Assembly (NCBI RefSeq): GCF_021730395.1
Contig: NC_069361.1
Coordinates: 67,527,001-67,591,000, forward strand
DNA: 64,000 nt
Origin: Mercenaria mercenaria
Taxonomy: Eukaryota > Mollusca > Bivalvia > Venerida > Veneridae
Direction: 5' to 3'
Shown here: positions 48,163 to 62,900 of the stretch, one piece after another
Layout: the number at the start of each line of letters is the position of its first letter
Position numbering within the stretch: position 1 is the stretch's first letter
Made by a program: the position numbers and the translations under genes
Notes under the pieces: generated by a model
Told to the model about the DNA's origin: nothing
Database searches by the model: none
The model's input: the letters and a program-made list of their open reading frames with translations, nothing else

Positions 48163-48981
48163 TTATCTCTCGCCGAATAGTTTGGTGTGTATTCTGAGGG
48201 GTAAAACTCACTGCCTGCCAGTATGATTACGTGAAGAAGATGCGACAGCCAATGACTTCAATCGCAAAATATAAACATCACTTGCACAGAGGTGCCAAAA
48301 CACATGTTAATGTGTGTAAAAAATAAGAAATAGTTAAGTTATTCATCTTAACTATTCATCAAACTAGTCGGAGTTAATATATACCAAGAGTCAATGCATT
48401 CTATATTCCTAAACTAATAATGTGCACCTCAACGCATTTTGGTAAGACCAAATCTCAGCCGAATTTTGGTACGGAGAAGCAAAATATGCGCTAGTACATC
48501 AATGTGGTGTAAAAAAAAAAGCTAAGTAATATAATGCTAACGATCTCTTTACAAATCACTGTATGGTAATCCATCGATAGTTTGTTCTCTTCGCTTGTTA
48601 ATATTCAAGATTTTGTCTCTGTTATTCTTGACGCATATTACTTGTTTGGAATTCGTGTGCTTTCAAGTATTATTCCTGTTTAGATATTTTCTAAAGTTCC
48701 AGTCTCCTCCATACCATCTATCGTAGTCTGTGTTCAGACCCTGTGTTTTGTTCACAGGAAGTAACTCCTGAGGCTATTCAAATAGAGCCAGGACTGATAA
48801 AGTCAGAGTATGTAACAGATTTTTTTTTTCCAAAAAAAAAAAGAAAAGATTATCTAGTTGGTAGCCAGACTACATTCACCGCACCAACATATAAAGTACT
48901 TTCTTGTATGTTCTATCTCTGTTTCAGGCAATTTGGAGGGAAATCGAAGCACGCCATGAAGAAGCCGAGTTCGGATGCCCA

Positions 48982-49955
48982 AATAAGGGGCAAATCATGT
49001 GGCAGCAGACAGAGCGGAATTTCATAATTCTGTTTCTTATCAAGTATAACGACATTTGGACACAAAACAGAGACTTGGCCGGTTTAGATTTTTTATTTTA
49101 GACCAAATTTTCCGCGGCACCTGAGGTGAAAATTTCACTAAATCTGGTGCCGATCAAATCCCGTATTTATATGATTTAGACATGAAACACGAAGGATTTG
49201 TTAAATTCGTGGCATTTTAGATGAAATAGTGCTTATTTTACCTTCTGTGCATCAAAACACTTGCGGAACTCGTGTAAAACACTCGAAAAATGCGAAAACT
49301 GGCACATGAGGTGACATTTTTGGCCGAAAAACGGACGTGGAGTGGCCTCAGAAAAAATTCTCGACTTTAACATATGACTTGTAAATGGAACTGCGCAAGT
49401 TGTCTTTACTGAAGGTTTTCTGAGAAATAAATGCAAAAATTGCCGAAAATTAGATAAAATAGTTCCCCTTATAGGTTATACAGCAGTAATTCGGTCAAAA
49501 ATGTGCTTCCGTGATGTAGTCGAAAGAAGTCCCTAATAAATAGTTTCTATTTTTTCCATTTTTCGCGCATTTGCGCGTACACCGGGAAGGGGGTGGGGGA
49601 AGCAAAGAGGCATGATTTCACTGGTAGAATGATTTTTATATAAAATAAGACACTTCATGCTTATATTCGCATATTTTCGAGAAGTTTACTTGAAAACGAA
49701 AGTAGGGTGTTTATTCTACGGACCGCTTTCTGAAATGCGGCAATATGAGGGTACCTAACTTCAGTTGACTTTCATTTCACTGCATACTATTCAACACCCC
49801 TTTTTCTTTTCGTTTTCTTGAAGCAAACTTGTATAGATATCTTGTGGAAAATAGGTCTACGTAGTGAATATATAGAAACTGTATCAAAATTGATCTGAAG
49901 TTGCTGAATTTTATATGAAACAAAGAACAACTTCTTTTATTGGTATATAGCCTCA
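48982..49955. mobile_element. insertion splitting the duplicated exon 6
   Basis: Its limits are set by comparison with the intact exon at 31904-32140. One end (49713-49954) is the dispersed repeat also present at 19063-19318, with the shared terminus 'ttggtatatagcctc'. No inverted ends or transposase were recognised, and at most a 'caa' is repeated at the borders, so the class is unknown. Confidence 0.6.
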
Positions 49956-50117
49956 AGATCCCGCCATGGGAGACATAATATTAACACATTGTGATTACCA
50001 CTTCAGAGCCATCAGTATTGGTTCAAGAACACTAGTTATATTTGTGCCTCAAGTTATGTAAATGACATCGAATTATGCAAGACTGTAATTGGTGCTTGAT
50101 ATGTGGCATAAAATCAT

Positions 50118-50356
50118 ATGAGCCGCGCCATGAGAAAACCAATATATTGCGTTTGCGACCAGCATAGATCCAGCCCAGCCTGCGCATCCGAGCAATCTGG
50201 TCAGGATCCATGCTGTTCGCTTTCAAACCCTATTGGAATTAGAGAAACTGTTAGCGAACAGCATGGATCCTGACCAGACTGCGTGGATGCGCAGGCTGGT
50301 CTGGATCCATGCTGGTCGCAAAGCCACTATGTTGGTTTTCTCATGGCGCAGCTCAT
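50118..50356. mobile_element. hairpin MITE copy 6
   Basis: Near-complete palindrome flanked by 'atatgagcc' and 'gctcatatt', so the symmetry extends to the borders. About 240 bp. Confidence 0.85.
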
Positions 50357-50357
50357 A

Positions 50358-50900
50358 TTTTAAGAGATAAAACGTATTAGCTTTAACATGTATTCGTATT
50401 TTTGTAATTGTATCTGTAATGTTTTAATATGCTAACTGAGCCCATTTCAGACCTTGAAGCCGTTGTTGCTATAAGTTATTGCAAGAAATATTTACTTCTT
50501 AGTTTACAGAAATATTGATTGGATTTTCTAAAAAAATATTAAATTCGATTATAACTCCAAAAGTAAAATGGATACAGTGAATGTACTTTAATGAGTTCTA
50601 AAATATGTATCGAACAAGTACTTTACAAAATAATAACAGAAAATTCTAGGACAATAAAATTGTCATAGAATGAAAAGAATAATATACATTTTTATATAAA
50701 TAGCAAGAAACATTCCTTTTTCTCCAGAGGACTTTTTATGAACTGAAAATGTTTTAAATTTAAACATATGTTGGATGTTTTAGACAAATGTTAATGCAAT
50801 GTTGGTCCGTTGGCAGAGAGGAAAAATATGAAGTTTTATGCACATGGGATCAACAGCAACGAAATATTTCAAGTCAAACCATTAAAGTATACAAATGTGT
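50358..50900. other. AT-rich 3' flank of the lectin gene
   Basis: Downstream of the lectin stop on the minus strand; no canonical AATAAA on that strand was picked out by eye. Nothing else recognised. Confidence 0.35.
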
Positions 50901-50907
50901 GAGGGCG

Positions 50908-53900
50908 TTAAGTCGAAATCTTTTCGCACAGTGGTCTCAATTTATAACCAACGCATTGAAAATCGTTCCATTTGTAGTCAATGGCCGCCCATATTCCTAC
51001 ACAGTCTTCATTGCCAAGATTGTCTGGCTGACCAGGTCCCCAGTCCGAGAAAGTCGGGCTTGTGTTTGTGCCATACCATTGATAAATCCCTTCATGTGTC
51101 TGGTCAGTCAAACCAATCCATGCGCCAGCTGATACTGAAAATAAGTTTGGAATATATAACTTACGGCCAGAATATAGGGATAACACACGTTTTTTGTTTA
51201 TTAACGCGGAGAATGTTTGTGACCGAGACCGAAGGTTTGAAACTACTTGGGGACATATTTGCAAATGTTCAGTTTGAAGTGAATGAAGAAGTTCTCTTGG
51301 AGATTGTTTGACATAAAACAAATACATTTGAGCCTTGGTGTATAACTACCTTCCGTAAGTCAGCTGGATAGCTTTCTCACATGAAGGGGCTCAAACTCAC
51401 TTAGGTGACACACAAGTGATTCGGAAAAAGCAAACATACAAATCGTTTTCGTTAAGATATCTGATTGCTGCCGTATTAGTTTAATATATAAATTTAACGC
51501 AGTTGTACCTCACACATCAAGTTACGACCCTTGGAAGACTCTGGACTCCCCCTCTTCTTATATTACCATCTATCTAGCTTTCTTTTAATTTCTACAGTTA
51601 AATCATTCTATTTCTTCTCCAACATTGTTGTTATTCATTTCGCTTAACTTCGTTCTCTTCCAATTACATTTTATCATTTTTCATAAGAATACAATGCAAT
51701 CTTATATATAAAATTTTCCTTTAAAAATATACCTTCGGGGACGGACCGAACTACTAATGTTATATGAACTTGTGGTCCAGCCCTTTTACCTTTCTTATAA
51801 TATTTTGCATATTTTCTGTATATGTACATTGTATATGTTGTCACAAAAAGGAAGGAATAAAATATGTTTAAACCAGCGACCGCGGAGGCATCCGTGGTGT
51901 TTGAACCAAGTATCCGCTATAAATTGCAGACATATACAGTAATGATAAATAGAAAATTTCATTAGTCAAAAGTTTACCATACCTGTTAAAAATAGTACAA
52001 AATGTTTGTTTTATATTGAAATGCAATGTAAATACATGTATATTGTGATAAATAAACGGGCCTTAAACGTGGTTCAAAAAAAAACGTTTACCATGCAGAC
52101 TCCGCCAGCGGATTTAGTTTATCTGAAATTTACCAGTCTCCACCATGGTATACTAGTTTCTGTATAATTTACCAGTCTCCATCCCTCATTTTGCAAATGC
52201 TTACCTTTTGTTATCTTCAGAAAGTTTCTCAAGAAGGAGTACTCGGAGTAAGTGTCTAGTCGTGTGAGATAAGCACCACGTATGTCACAGTAAAGCTGCA
52301 ATATGAACGACGATGACATTGTATTTAAGTTATTATGGTGTAGTTCATATCTATTAAGTTCTTGAAATTAAGTATATACTAGAAAAACTTCTAAAAAACA
52401 AGAGGGTCATGACTATATCGCTCACAAGAGTTGCACAGTTCAATTTGAAAACTGGCATGCAGATTCACAAGAGAACTCCATAGACCAATATTAGGATCTC
52501 TTTAGCTCACCTGAGCAATGCTCAGGTGAGTTTTTGTGATCACTCGATGTCCGTCGTCTGCTGTCGTCTGGCGTCTGTCGTCTGTATGTCAACATTAAGC
52601 TTGTGTATGCGACACAGGCTGTACTTTTTAATTGCTCTTCTTTTGTCAGAATGATTATCTTGATGAAATTCAGGCCAAATTCGAAAATGGGTCATCTGGG
52701 GTCAAAAACTAGGTCTCTAGGTCAGATCAAAGAAAAACTTTGTGTATGCGATAGAAGTTGTATTTTTCAATTGATCTTTATGAATTTCGATCAGAATGGT
52801 TGCCTTGATGAAATCTAGGTCAAGTTTGGAAATGGGTCATCTGGTGTCAAAAACTAGGTTACTAGGTCAAATCAAAGTAAAAGCTTGTGTATGCGATAGA
52901 GGCTGTATTTTTCAACTGATCTTCATGAAATTTTACCAGAATGATTGCCTTGATGAAATCTAGGCCAGGTTTGAAAATGGGTTATCTGGAGTCAAAAACT
53001 AGGTCACTAGGTTAAATCCAAGTAAAACCTTGTGTATGCGATAGAGGCTGTATTTTTCAACTGATCTTCATGAATTTTGATCAGAACGATTATCTTGACA
53101 AAATCTAGGCCAGGTTCGAAAATGGGTTATCTGGGATCAAAACTAGGTCACTAGGTCAAATCAAAGTAAAACCTTGTGTATGCAATAGAGGCTGTATTTT
53201 TCAACTGATCTTCATGAAATTTGATCAGAATGTTTGTCTGGATGAAATCTAAGAAGAGTTTGAATATTGATCATCTAGGATAAAAAACTAGGTCACCCGG
53301 TCAAGTTAAACAAAAACCTTGTGTATGCAATAGGGGCTGCATTTTACACTGGATATTCATAAAATTTAGTCAGAAAAATTGCCGTGATGAAATTAAGGTC
53401 AAGTTTAAATATGGGTCATCTGGGGTCAAAAACTAGGTCGCCAGGTCAAATCAAAGAAAAATGTTTTGTATGTGATAGAGGCTGTATTTTTCAATTGAGG
53501 TTGATGAAATTCGGTCAGAATGATTGCCTTGATCAAATCTTGGTCAAGTTTGAATATAGGTCACCTTGGTTCAAAAACTAGGTCAAATTGAAGAAAATAC
53601 TTGTTTACACTTAAGTGGCCACATTTGTTGTCCAATCTTAATGAAAATTCGTCAGAATATTTGTTTCCATTAAATCACTAGGTCAAACATGTTTCCACTG
53701 TTATGGTGTGTTTCTCAGGTGAGCGACCTAGGGCCATCTTGGCCCTCTTGTTTAAATAGCGATGGCTTTTAACACTTTTAGTTGAGGTTTACCCATCCTT
53801 GGTAACTATGTGCTTTTAATCAAGATGGTTTTTAACAATTTTAGTAGACATTTACTAAAGGATATTAGAAGTGTTTGTTTCCCTTTTTTAGCACTGACGG

Positions 53901-56900
53901 CCGTTGTTGTGAAAAATAAAAATATTATGATATTTTTGGTAGATCGTCACCCAAAGAGCATTTCTGGGAAATTATTTCAAATCGGATTAACAGTTTTTGG
54001 TTAGAACATTTAAAAAATATTTCAACAATATATGTTTCGGCAAATTGGCGGTCATTTTTTTTTTTTGACGAATCAATAATTCTGAACAATCTTAGTAGTG
54101 GATCATCAAAAGACGAAAAAAAAAAAACCATTCCAGTAACATTTGTTTTTAAAATTGGGCCAACAGTTTCTGGTGTTTTAATTTCCCACTACACACTTAT
54201 AGAGAAAGTTAACAATGGCCACTAACGGCTTTTTAAATCAAAATAATTGAGCAATCTTGGGAGAGAGCCATTTAAAAAACATTTCTTTGAATTTGTTTTA
54301 TAACAAGACCAACTTCTTTCTTCTATTTTAAGCTCTGGTGGCCACGTTTTTTTCCAGGAATATCAATAATCTGAACATTCTTAGTAAAATTTCACCCAAG
54401 AAACTTCTGTTGGAATTGTTTTAAAATCGACACATCAGTTTCTGACATGAAGATTTCTAAAGTATCCACTATGTAGGCCAATAAATAGGTAAAAGTGACA
54501 ACACCCTATGGTGACCATTTATTGATGATTCAGAATAATTTGGATATTTTTGGTAGAGGGATCAAATTTGATCAACGTTGATAGAGGGTCATTCAAGGAT
54601 CATTTGACGTGTGATATTATTTTTAAATCGGACCGGGCAAACAGATTCTGACAAGAATATCTATAATGTTTACACTATGCACATACATGTATAGGGCATA
54701 GGGACCGCGCCATCCGGTGGCCATGTTTTTTCGATGGATTATAATCAGTTGACTGTTGTTAGAGTGATCAAAGAAACGTTTCTATGAAATATTATATAAA
54801 AAATCGGACCAGCGGTTTGGGATGTCATTTGAAGATTGTTCTGTTTTTAGCTCTGAAAGCCATGTTTTCGTGAAATAGGAATAATTTGAACACTCGTAGT
54901 AAATGATAACTCATGGAATACTTGAGTATATTTATTTTAAAATTGGGCTATCAGTTTCTGAAAAGAACTTATTTCATAATATCAACTGTATAAATATAGG
55001 AGAAAGTGGCCACGCTCTTTGGTGGATATGTTCGTGACGAATCAAAATAATTTGAACACTTTTAGTAGCCACATAAAATGGAGAATGGTAATTTTTAGTT
55101 TTTGGCGGCAATCTTGTTGGCCATCTTGGATTTTCCCAGACCGCCCCATGATGCGATACCACCACCCTTGATTTTCTTACACCCAAGTTGTTCCTCTAAT
55201 CATTTATAGAGACATTTTCTCCGGACCTCTCGTGCAAACAGACAACCCTCAGAGACTGGACTATAGAGGGTGACCAAAATATTATTTGTGTGAAATTATT
55301 TTAAAGCCGGGCCGAATATTTTTCATCAAGGCGAATTGATACGTTTCATGCCACCAAAAAGTAGTTGGGAAGTTAAGAAAGCGATTAACAACTTTCTTTG
55401 GACAGAATCACATACCCATGCCTCTGGAAACGTCAGCAGTGCCTCATATCCAATATAGTAGCAATGGCCGCCATATGATATCCATCCATCAGGGCAACCT
55501 AAAAAAACATGCATGGTGTTGAAGAGAACAATGTTCCTCACGGTAACGTACATCGATACACAGGAAACTACTAGTACTTATTACACCACAAAGTAGACTA
55601 AACTTGCACCGACTTGCATTTCGTTTAAACAGCTTATATACATTGGCATTAGACTAGAAAAAAAACACTGTACATGTTATACCTTGACCCTAGGTTTACT
55701 ATAAGAACCATGGTCTGAACGGTAAAATGCACTAGCCCATTTCGCGCATTTCTCACCTAAAACGCAAAGATCGGTAAATGGGGTAATTTATTTTCGATTT
55801 TTGTGAAGATTCGAGAATTCCTTTGCAAATGATAACTATTTAGATTTTGAATGTATTGATGAGACTCCATAATTGTTATTCGTTTATTTTTCATTCAATT
55901 ATTCTTAAATTAAGCATCATTGCACGAAACTTTTAGAGCAGTATCAAATCATTTTAAATGCTTGAAATTCACCATCACAGCACCTTGGCCGATGAAAGAG
56001 AGTCCCTTTAAGAAAGATCAACCATGGACTTCGATTTTTTTAAAAGAAGCTTCTTATTTATTTTTACACATAACATTCCTATACAAACATATAGGAAGAC
56101 AACCCTCGTTGAAATATGAGCCGTGCCATGGGAAAACCAACATAGTGGCTTTGCGACCAGCATGGATCCAGACCAGCCTGCGCATCCGCGCAGTCTGGTC
56201 AGGATCCATGCTGTTCGCTAACAGTTTCTTCCATTCCAATAGGCTTTAAAAGCGAACAGCATGGATCCTGACCAGACTGCGCGGATGCGCAGGCTGGTCT
56301 GGATCTATGCTGGTCGCAAACCCACTATGTTGGTTTTCTCATGGCACGGCTCATATGGCAATTATAGCGAATAAGATATGGAACAAGAAATGGCAAAGAT
56401 GTTCCCGTTTGTGAAGAAAGCACCAAATTTTTCATGAAATTACTTTAAGGGATCCCAAATCTTAATAAAGGAGGAGACAGGCTCTATCTGCCATGAAACC
56501 TCCTTTTTTTAAATCAATTTAAAAAAAGGGAGGTAAAATGTCTTGAAAAAGAAAAGTTTTTCGTTTAAATTGAAATTTATCTATATAGTACATATCTAAA
56601 CATGGATAACATATTACTGACATGGACCGACAACCATTTGGTATTGACAAATACACAAAGTTTACCCCAAAATACTCCTAATTCTCAAGATACATACTAA
56701 AAAGGGACGTAATCAGATATTTACTGTATGTTGAAATTTAAAACTGAGTGTGAAAAGAGGTTTCTTATGAAGAAAGCATGAAAGTTTGTATTTAACTATT
56801 ATAAAGTATACTGAATCAGGAAAGGATTACATATACGATTTGTTGGCTTGAATCAACCAAAAAAAAAAAAAGAGGCCCCAAAGGGGAACTACGTTTTATT

Positions 56901-59900
56901 TATTTCAATCAAATATATCTACAACTATTTCCAAAAGGTTAATTCATGACCTTCATCAAATATAACTCTTAACACAAAATTTATTCAATTACATTTTATA
57001 GACATTCAAAATACATGGTTCAGGAAAAATGATATGATCATTAAAGGGGAAATTGTTAAAAAATCTCATTCAAAGGGCAAATTAATTTATTTTAATCGTT
57101 AAAATATCATATTACTGAACTTAACATAAACAAATAAACTGAATTCATGTATATCATGTATAAGATATCAAAATGTAAAAGCTCTGAGGTCCACGAGGTA
57201 TCTTATATAACATACTTTAATGTACCTATATGTACATGAATAGTCCGCTTTACAATTTCTGAATATTCCTGTTCTATACTAGTTTCATTCTAAGATCCAT
57301 TTAAAAATAGTAACGCTGTATTTGGTTTAAATTGAAGTTAATATTAACTGTTATACATGTAATTATTAGGGCAACAGATTTATATTAAAAACAGGAGCCC
57401 CTCAACGGATCTTTTTTGTATGTTTTTGTAGGGAACATCAAAATTAACTCCCTTAATCTTTTGTCTGTTACATTGAATCATGTTTTCAAATCAAATGACT
57501 GAGCGTTCGTTTTCTAAAACATACCAACATAACACTATGTATGTCTATTGAACCTCGATGTACTCAATTTGGGCATGTCGGAAAATTTGTTTGCACAAAA
57601 AACGGGACACCCATCTCACTCTGCTGTTCAAAATGACATGTGTTTCATTGGTAAATGAAGAGAGCAGCAGGAGAACAAAAATGATCAGCCGATGTCTGGA
57701 GTGTGAAAAAAGTCACTCTTGGCGTGATATTGAAGATTTTTTGATGATTGCAATTCAAGGAAATCTATTAATCTATATCCAAATCTGGATACCGAAATAC
57801 CATTTAGCAATTTACGCAGTTTTAATTTGTGTTTGCCAATATTAGATGTTGTTTACGTTAACTAGAAAAAAGTTACGTTTCGCGTGAGAAAACTTGAAAT
57901 ATTTGCAATGTGTGGGTAGACGCATTTATCAAAAGCCTGTCAAAATGTGGATGCATAAGTCATGCATTAAATTAAACATTGAAGAAGATTTCAAAAACGA
58001 TAACAAAAAATAGTATATCCTTAATGTCTGAGTTTTGCCTATGCAACGAAAGGATATTAGGATATTAAGTAAACAAATAAATAAATAAATAATGATAATA
58101 ACAGCTTGCATATGGTTCGAATATGCGATTTGTTCACATGTGTAGCAGTTGGGAATAGTCTTGGCAGTTGCAATATATCATAGAAGGACGTAGTGTTTCA
58201 TTGACGCAAATATTTTAAAACATAACTATATATCTACTGTTACTGTTGATTAAAAGTTGTGTTCTGGACTGTATTGTATATAGCAATTCACAGAACTCTG
58301 ATTTTTCAACATTCTAAGTCTGGCATAATTCATTTTGTTATTTATCGTTGTATTAAACTAATTAAAGGAAAAATCTGCGAAATAGATATTAAACATTTTA
58401 AAATCTTAGATAAAATTATTAACGAATACTAGCACTGGCCAAATAACAAGCAATTATTCTAGGCCTTAATTGCGCTACTGAGTGGTATTCCTATATTGGA
58501 CAAAGGTCACATATCAGCTATGATTATACATAGGATGGTCTGCAGTGAGCTCCATCGACATTACAGAGATGTAGAATATTATACTCTGACTCACACGTAC
58601 AATGCTGTGCATGATCATTTCTTATTAGAGACATGATATTAGTATATAGACCGATTTGGAACCTAAGATAAAAATACACTGTTTTCTTATAAATTTGTCC
58701 AAAAGGCTTAAACTTATGCAGGATAAGAGTAGCTCAGTTATCTTAAAGGTCCATTACTAAGGGAAAGTGAGTTGGCAATTTTTTTCATAGCCAGTGCAAA
58801 GACTTCTGCAAGACACTAAATAATGAAGATTGGCAGGTCAAAATTTACAGAAGGTCTTTGGAACTCAAAGAAATGTATGTGTATTATGTTGAAATTTCAA
58901 TGAATCGACAGAATGACCCCCCCGCCCCAGGTCTTTTTAACTTTCTTCATACTTCATAGAAAAATAATTGTACATATACTGCGATTTATTTCGAATTTCT
59001 ACATACCAACTTTCATTTTCCAATAAAATGAAATAGTTTCTGTGCTTTTTAAAAGAAATTAAAATGTTCACTTTCCTTAGTATTGGACCTTTAAGGAGAC
59101 ATCAATTATTTTAAGGAGACATTGTTTATAACCTAATCGTTTAATCTTTACTTTCTAAATCTATGTGGCATGGCTTCCTTTTATGTCTGTATTATAATTA
59201 TATTCATCTGTAGCAAATTTTTATATGTAACTATTTGCATTCTTGGGGTGTCTGCAGTAAATCACTGCACTTTAGAAACGTGTATAGTTATAACAATAAA
59301 CCTAGGGCTCTATGGAGTGGTTCAGTGGGACAGGCAAACTAGTGGTAAAGGTGTTGCCAGCTCAATACGTAGGTCGTTGGCTCAAACCGTACAAAAGTCA
59401 ATCTCATACAAACCAGTGCTCTTTTCAAGAAAGCGAAATTTAGACTATTGGTGATTCTAAAGCTTGAAATCTGAATCAAATTTAAATAACTTTGTATCAT
59501 TAAACATGGTATAAACTAGCAATAATAAAAGAATTTATGTTCTCTTGAGAAATAAATCTATGTTATTTTTCAGTGGGTACGCAAGAGCTATAATTTCTGC
59601 TTCTGTTACTCTAATCCAGTCCATATAATATAACGTGCCTCGATTAATCAATTTCACGCACGAGCAGTTCACGGGTGTGGTCATTTTGATCAATTTTATA
59701 TTTCAAACCGGTTCACTCCTTCACAAATAACTAAGCAGACAAATCGACACTTCGTATATAAAAATATGTTCCTCACATGTTTGAAGAGCTGGCGTTTTCC
59801 AGTAATGTTGCCACAGAGAGGAGGATGCAAGAAAAATGCAGATAAGTTTTTGAACAAATTGTTTTTTTTCCTTTACAGCGTATTTCATTAAATTAAAGAT

Positions 59901-62900
59901 GAGTGCAAGGCTGCACGTTTTGCCGTTTTGTTGAGACGTTGTGTTTTTGATATTGGATGACAGTTTTACATGTCTCGTGTCAAAGCTTTGAAACGTCGCA
60001 ATATTCTAATAATTTAGGATGAAAGCTCGAAGTTTACACTGCTTATACAGTCAAACTGAACGACTATCCTAAGCGAATAAATGAAATATCTTTGAACATT
60101 TCAAGACCGAAAGTCTCAATACGCATATTTTACAACAGCATAATCAACAACATTTTATTTGATCACTGCCTTAGATATACACTCTATTACAAATGAAATG
60201 CAAAAATTAAAAAAACGATTGAAAATTTGAGAATGAATGAACGCATCTTTCTATGGTTGTTGCTACTAGCAGTTGAATACTTACAAAGAGTAATAATTTA
60301 TCATGCTGTCCATTATGGTCAAGTTGCTGTCGTTGCAGATGGTGATAATACAAAGTATACTAGAACGGATTTAGTAGATTTATGTACTGAAAAGGTCGAT
60401 GTTGGCGAACACGACTAGTGGTCAAGACGATTCTTATGATGATATTGGAATGGACCAAAAAGATTATCAATTTTATTACTGACGTTGTTATTATGTCTCT
60501 CAGAGGAGATACTGGTCCAACGCACTCGTACAGGAGAATTAATTTTGTTTGTTTGTTTGTTCAAAAATGCTTTTTTACGCTGTACGTGTTGAACACGTGA
60601 GCTATATAAAATTTATATGATCCACAATTTTGGTATGCCTTTTAAAGGTTTGATACTGCGGTAGAATCTTAAAGTTCAAGCTCACTTCCTAGGTTGGCCG
60701 CTAGTTCAGCATCTTAAGTTTGGCGTTCGACTGGCCTTCTCTTATTATTGGTGTAAAGGGCGTGCGCTTCTTAACCGTTAGAGGGGGCCTTGACCTACAT
60801 GGTCGGTCGTTCAACCAAATTCCTCGTATTGACTGTATCTCATATTAAACAGGGATTACAACTCTTCGGCCAGTTGATCTTTGATCCGTCGAAAGTTGTT
60901 TATAAATGTGTACTTGTAAGTCAGTACATATTATATATTTTATATATTTGTGGATCACTTTGCTACAAACCTCTAACATTTGGGTAAGCTGAAACAGACA
61001 TCTCCCCCCTGTTTATGTTCTTGAGTGCCGCTTAGTGCAGTTGATTGCTTGGAGGGTTAACTATTGCGCGGCACAATGTGCCCGATCCTCACCATTGCAC
61101 CCGTGTCTGTTGCGTACAATGTATAATTAAACAAATTTACTGAACGGATTCATTTATATATTTAGCTTCAAAATGGTAATGACTTATTTATCAGTTTGTG
61201 GAATAGTATTCTCCAGTATTTTGTGTGTTGGATATCAAACTATCTTTTCAGTCTCCTATGTCCACATAGTGGTGTGGGAGACATATATTATTTATTCCTC
61301 TGTGTGTGTGTGTGTGTGTGTGTGTGTCTGTCTGTCTGTCTGTCTGTCTGTGTGCGTATGTCCGTCGGTCACAAAGCTTGTCCGCACTCTAAGATGAACA
61401 TTTCTCATCCGATCTTCACCAAACTTGACGAAAATGTGTTTGACCATAAGATCTCGGCCAGGTTCGATAACTTGCCAAATACTTCGGAATTAAGGCCCTT
61501 GAAACTTGTTTTTTTTATAATCAAAGCATTGAAAGTCTGATAAGGCAGTCGCGTTATAATCAAAGCACTGAAAGTCTGATAAGGCAGTTGTGGGAGACAT
61601 GCGCCTTTCTCAAAAGCATCTCTAGTTTAAGAAATATAATATCGTAGTTATTTACTAATTGTTCTTTTTTATAATTTTGATGGTATCCTCATGATGATGA
61701 TGATGACGACGTTGGTATTATTAAAGAAATGAATGCTTGCATGTGGTTATTCAGTAATTAGATACAATATTCAATGTACCATTTTATGGGCAAATTTTAT
61801 TTCATAAAATATTTGGTGGCCCTCAACACACTTTGTGCATTTCGGTATGGCATATTGTATACACAATCATCAGCATAATTTAGGCAATCAGCGCAAAATC
61901 CATCATCATGATGTTGAGAATTCGTTGAGCATCTTGGCCTCGGATTTTCGGCAGCTGGATTTGCTAGCACAATTTCCAATTTTGCATTCTCCTTCCATTG
62001 TCTAGTATATGTGTGCTTATCATAAATTTAGAGCCTCAGCATCATAGCGTTGCCTATTTTGTTTCTATGCAATTTGGCTAGAAATCTATCATTTCATGAT
62101 ACTTCTATCTCATACAATATGCCATGGTATTTCAATAATTTTCTGTAATGATATTATAATAATAAAAGTCACGGCCTTATCCCATTCAATCAGCATTTGT
62201 TATTTATTGTCAATAGTCAGAAGCGACAGGCCGCTCTTACTGATATATGGTTTAAATCTAGGTCAATTCTCGTCATGGTTAAAACAACATTCTCTCATAG
62301 TGCGGGCGAGTCTGTCGCTTCTTATATTCATGTCCTACTGATAAAATAACATTTAGTACACATCCCATTTTCTTTTGTTATAAAGAAAGCATTAGGATGA
62401 TGGTATACTTTAGCTTAAAGTCATTAATTGTCTTGAAAAACATGTAAAATTATGTTTTATATAATATGTTATACAGGGATTTTGCAACACAAGAAAAACA
62501 CAAAATAACTATCCGTACTCCATGTACAGTATAAGTACTGTCAGATCGATGTGAGAATGAAAATTGTACGGAACAGGAATGCAGACTATTATATGAATTA
62601 CAGTATGTACGTATATGTGAACTTGTTTTATGAAATACCCTTAATGAACCTCAAAATGTAACGAATGTTTAAATAATGATTTGATATCATTAAATACTAC
62701 AATTAGTTTTGTTTACTTAAGTGATATGATATTCATACTAAAAAAATAAAGTCATCCTGTAAATGAGATTTTTAAACAATTTTCCCCATTTTAGGGCCTC
62801 ATCTATGTCATTTGTCAGTGTCTTATATATCAAATGTGTATAAAATGTAACTGAATAAAAATTGTCTCAACAATTATTATCTACTGAGGTCGTAAAATAA

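Larger units (their letters stand above)
47245..50095 (+). pseudogene. partial duplicate of the MDH-like gene (exons 5-6), broken
   Basis: From about 47245 the sequence follows intron 4 of the MDH-like gene (compare 31065 onward). The exon 5 copy is 47537-47626 (ETATVHCRGPMSTACAIADC), still open with AG and GT borders. The exon 6 copy starts at 48928 (AIWREIEARHEEAEFGCP), is interrupted near 48982 by an insertion of about 974 bp, and resumes at 49956 ('agacataatattaacacatt', compare 31974). After the insertion the reading frame is not maintained and the stretch before the stop is shortened. No copies of exons 1-4 were found. A hairpin MITE lies in the intron (47936-48162). Confidence 0.75.

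Noticed and set aside
52590-53640. CRISPR-like array
   Set aside because: Units are 145-bp tandem repeats without unique spacers, in a eukaryotic intron.
57558-57845. 95-codon plus-strand frame
   Set aside because: No domain, no splice support, and it lies inside lectin intron 1 in AT-rich DNA.
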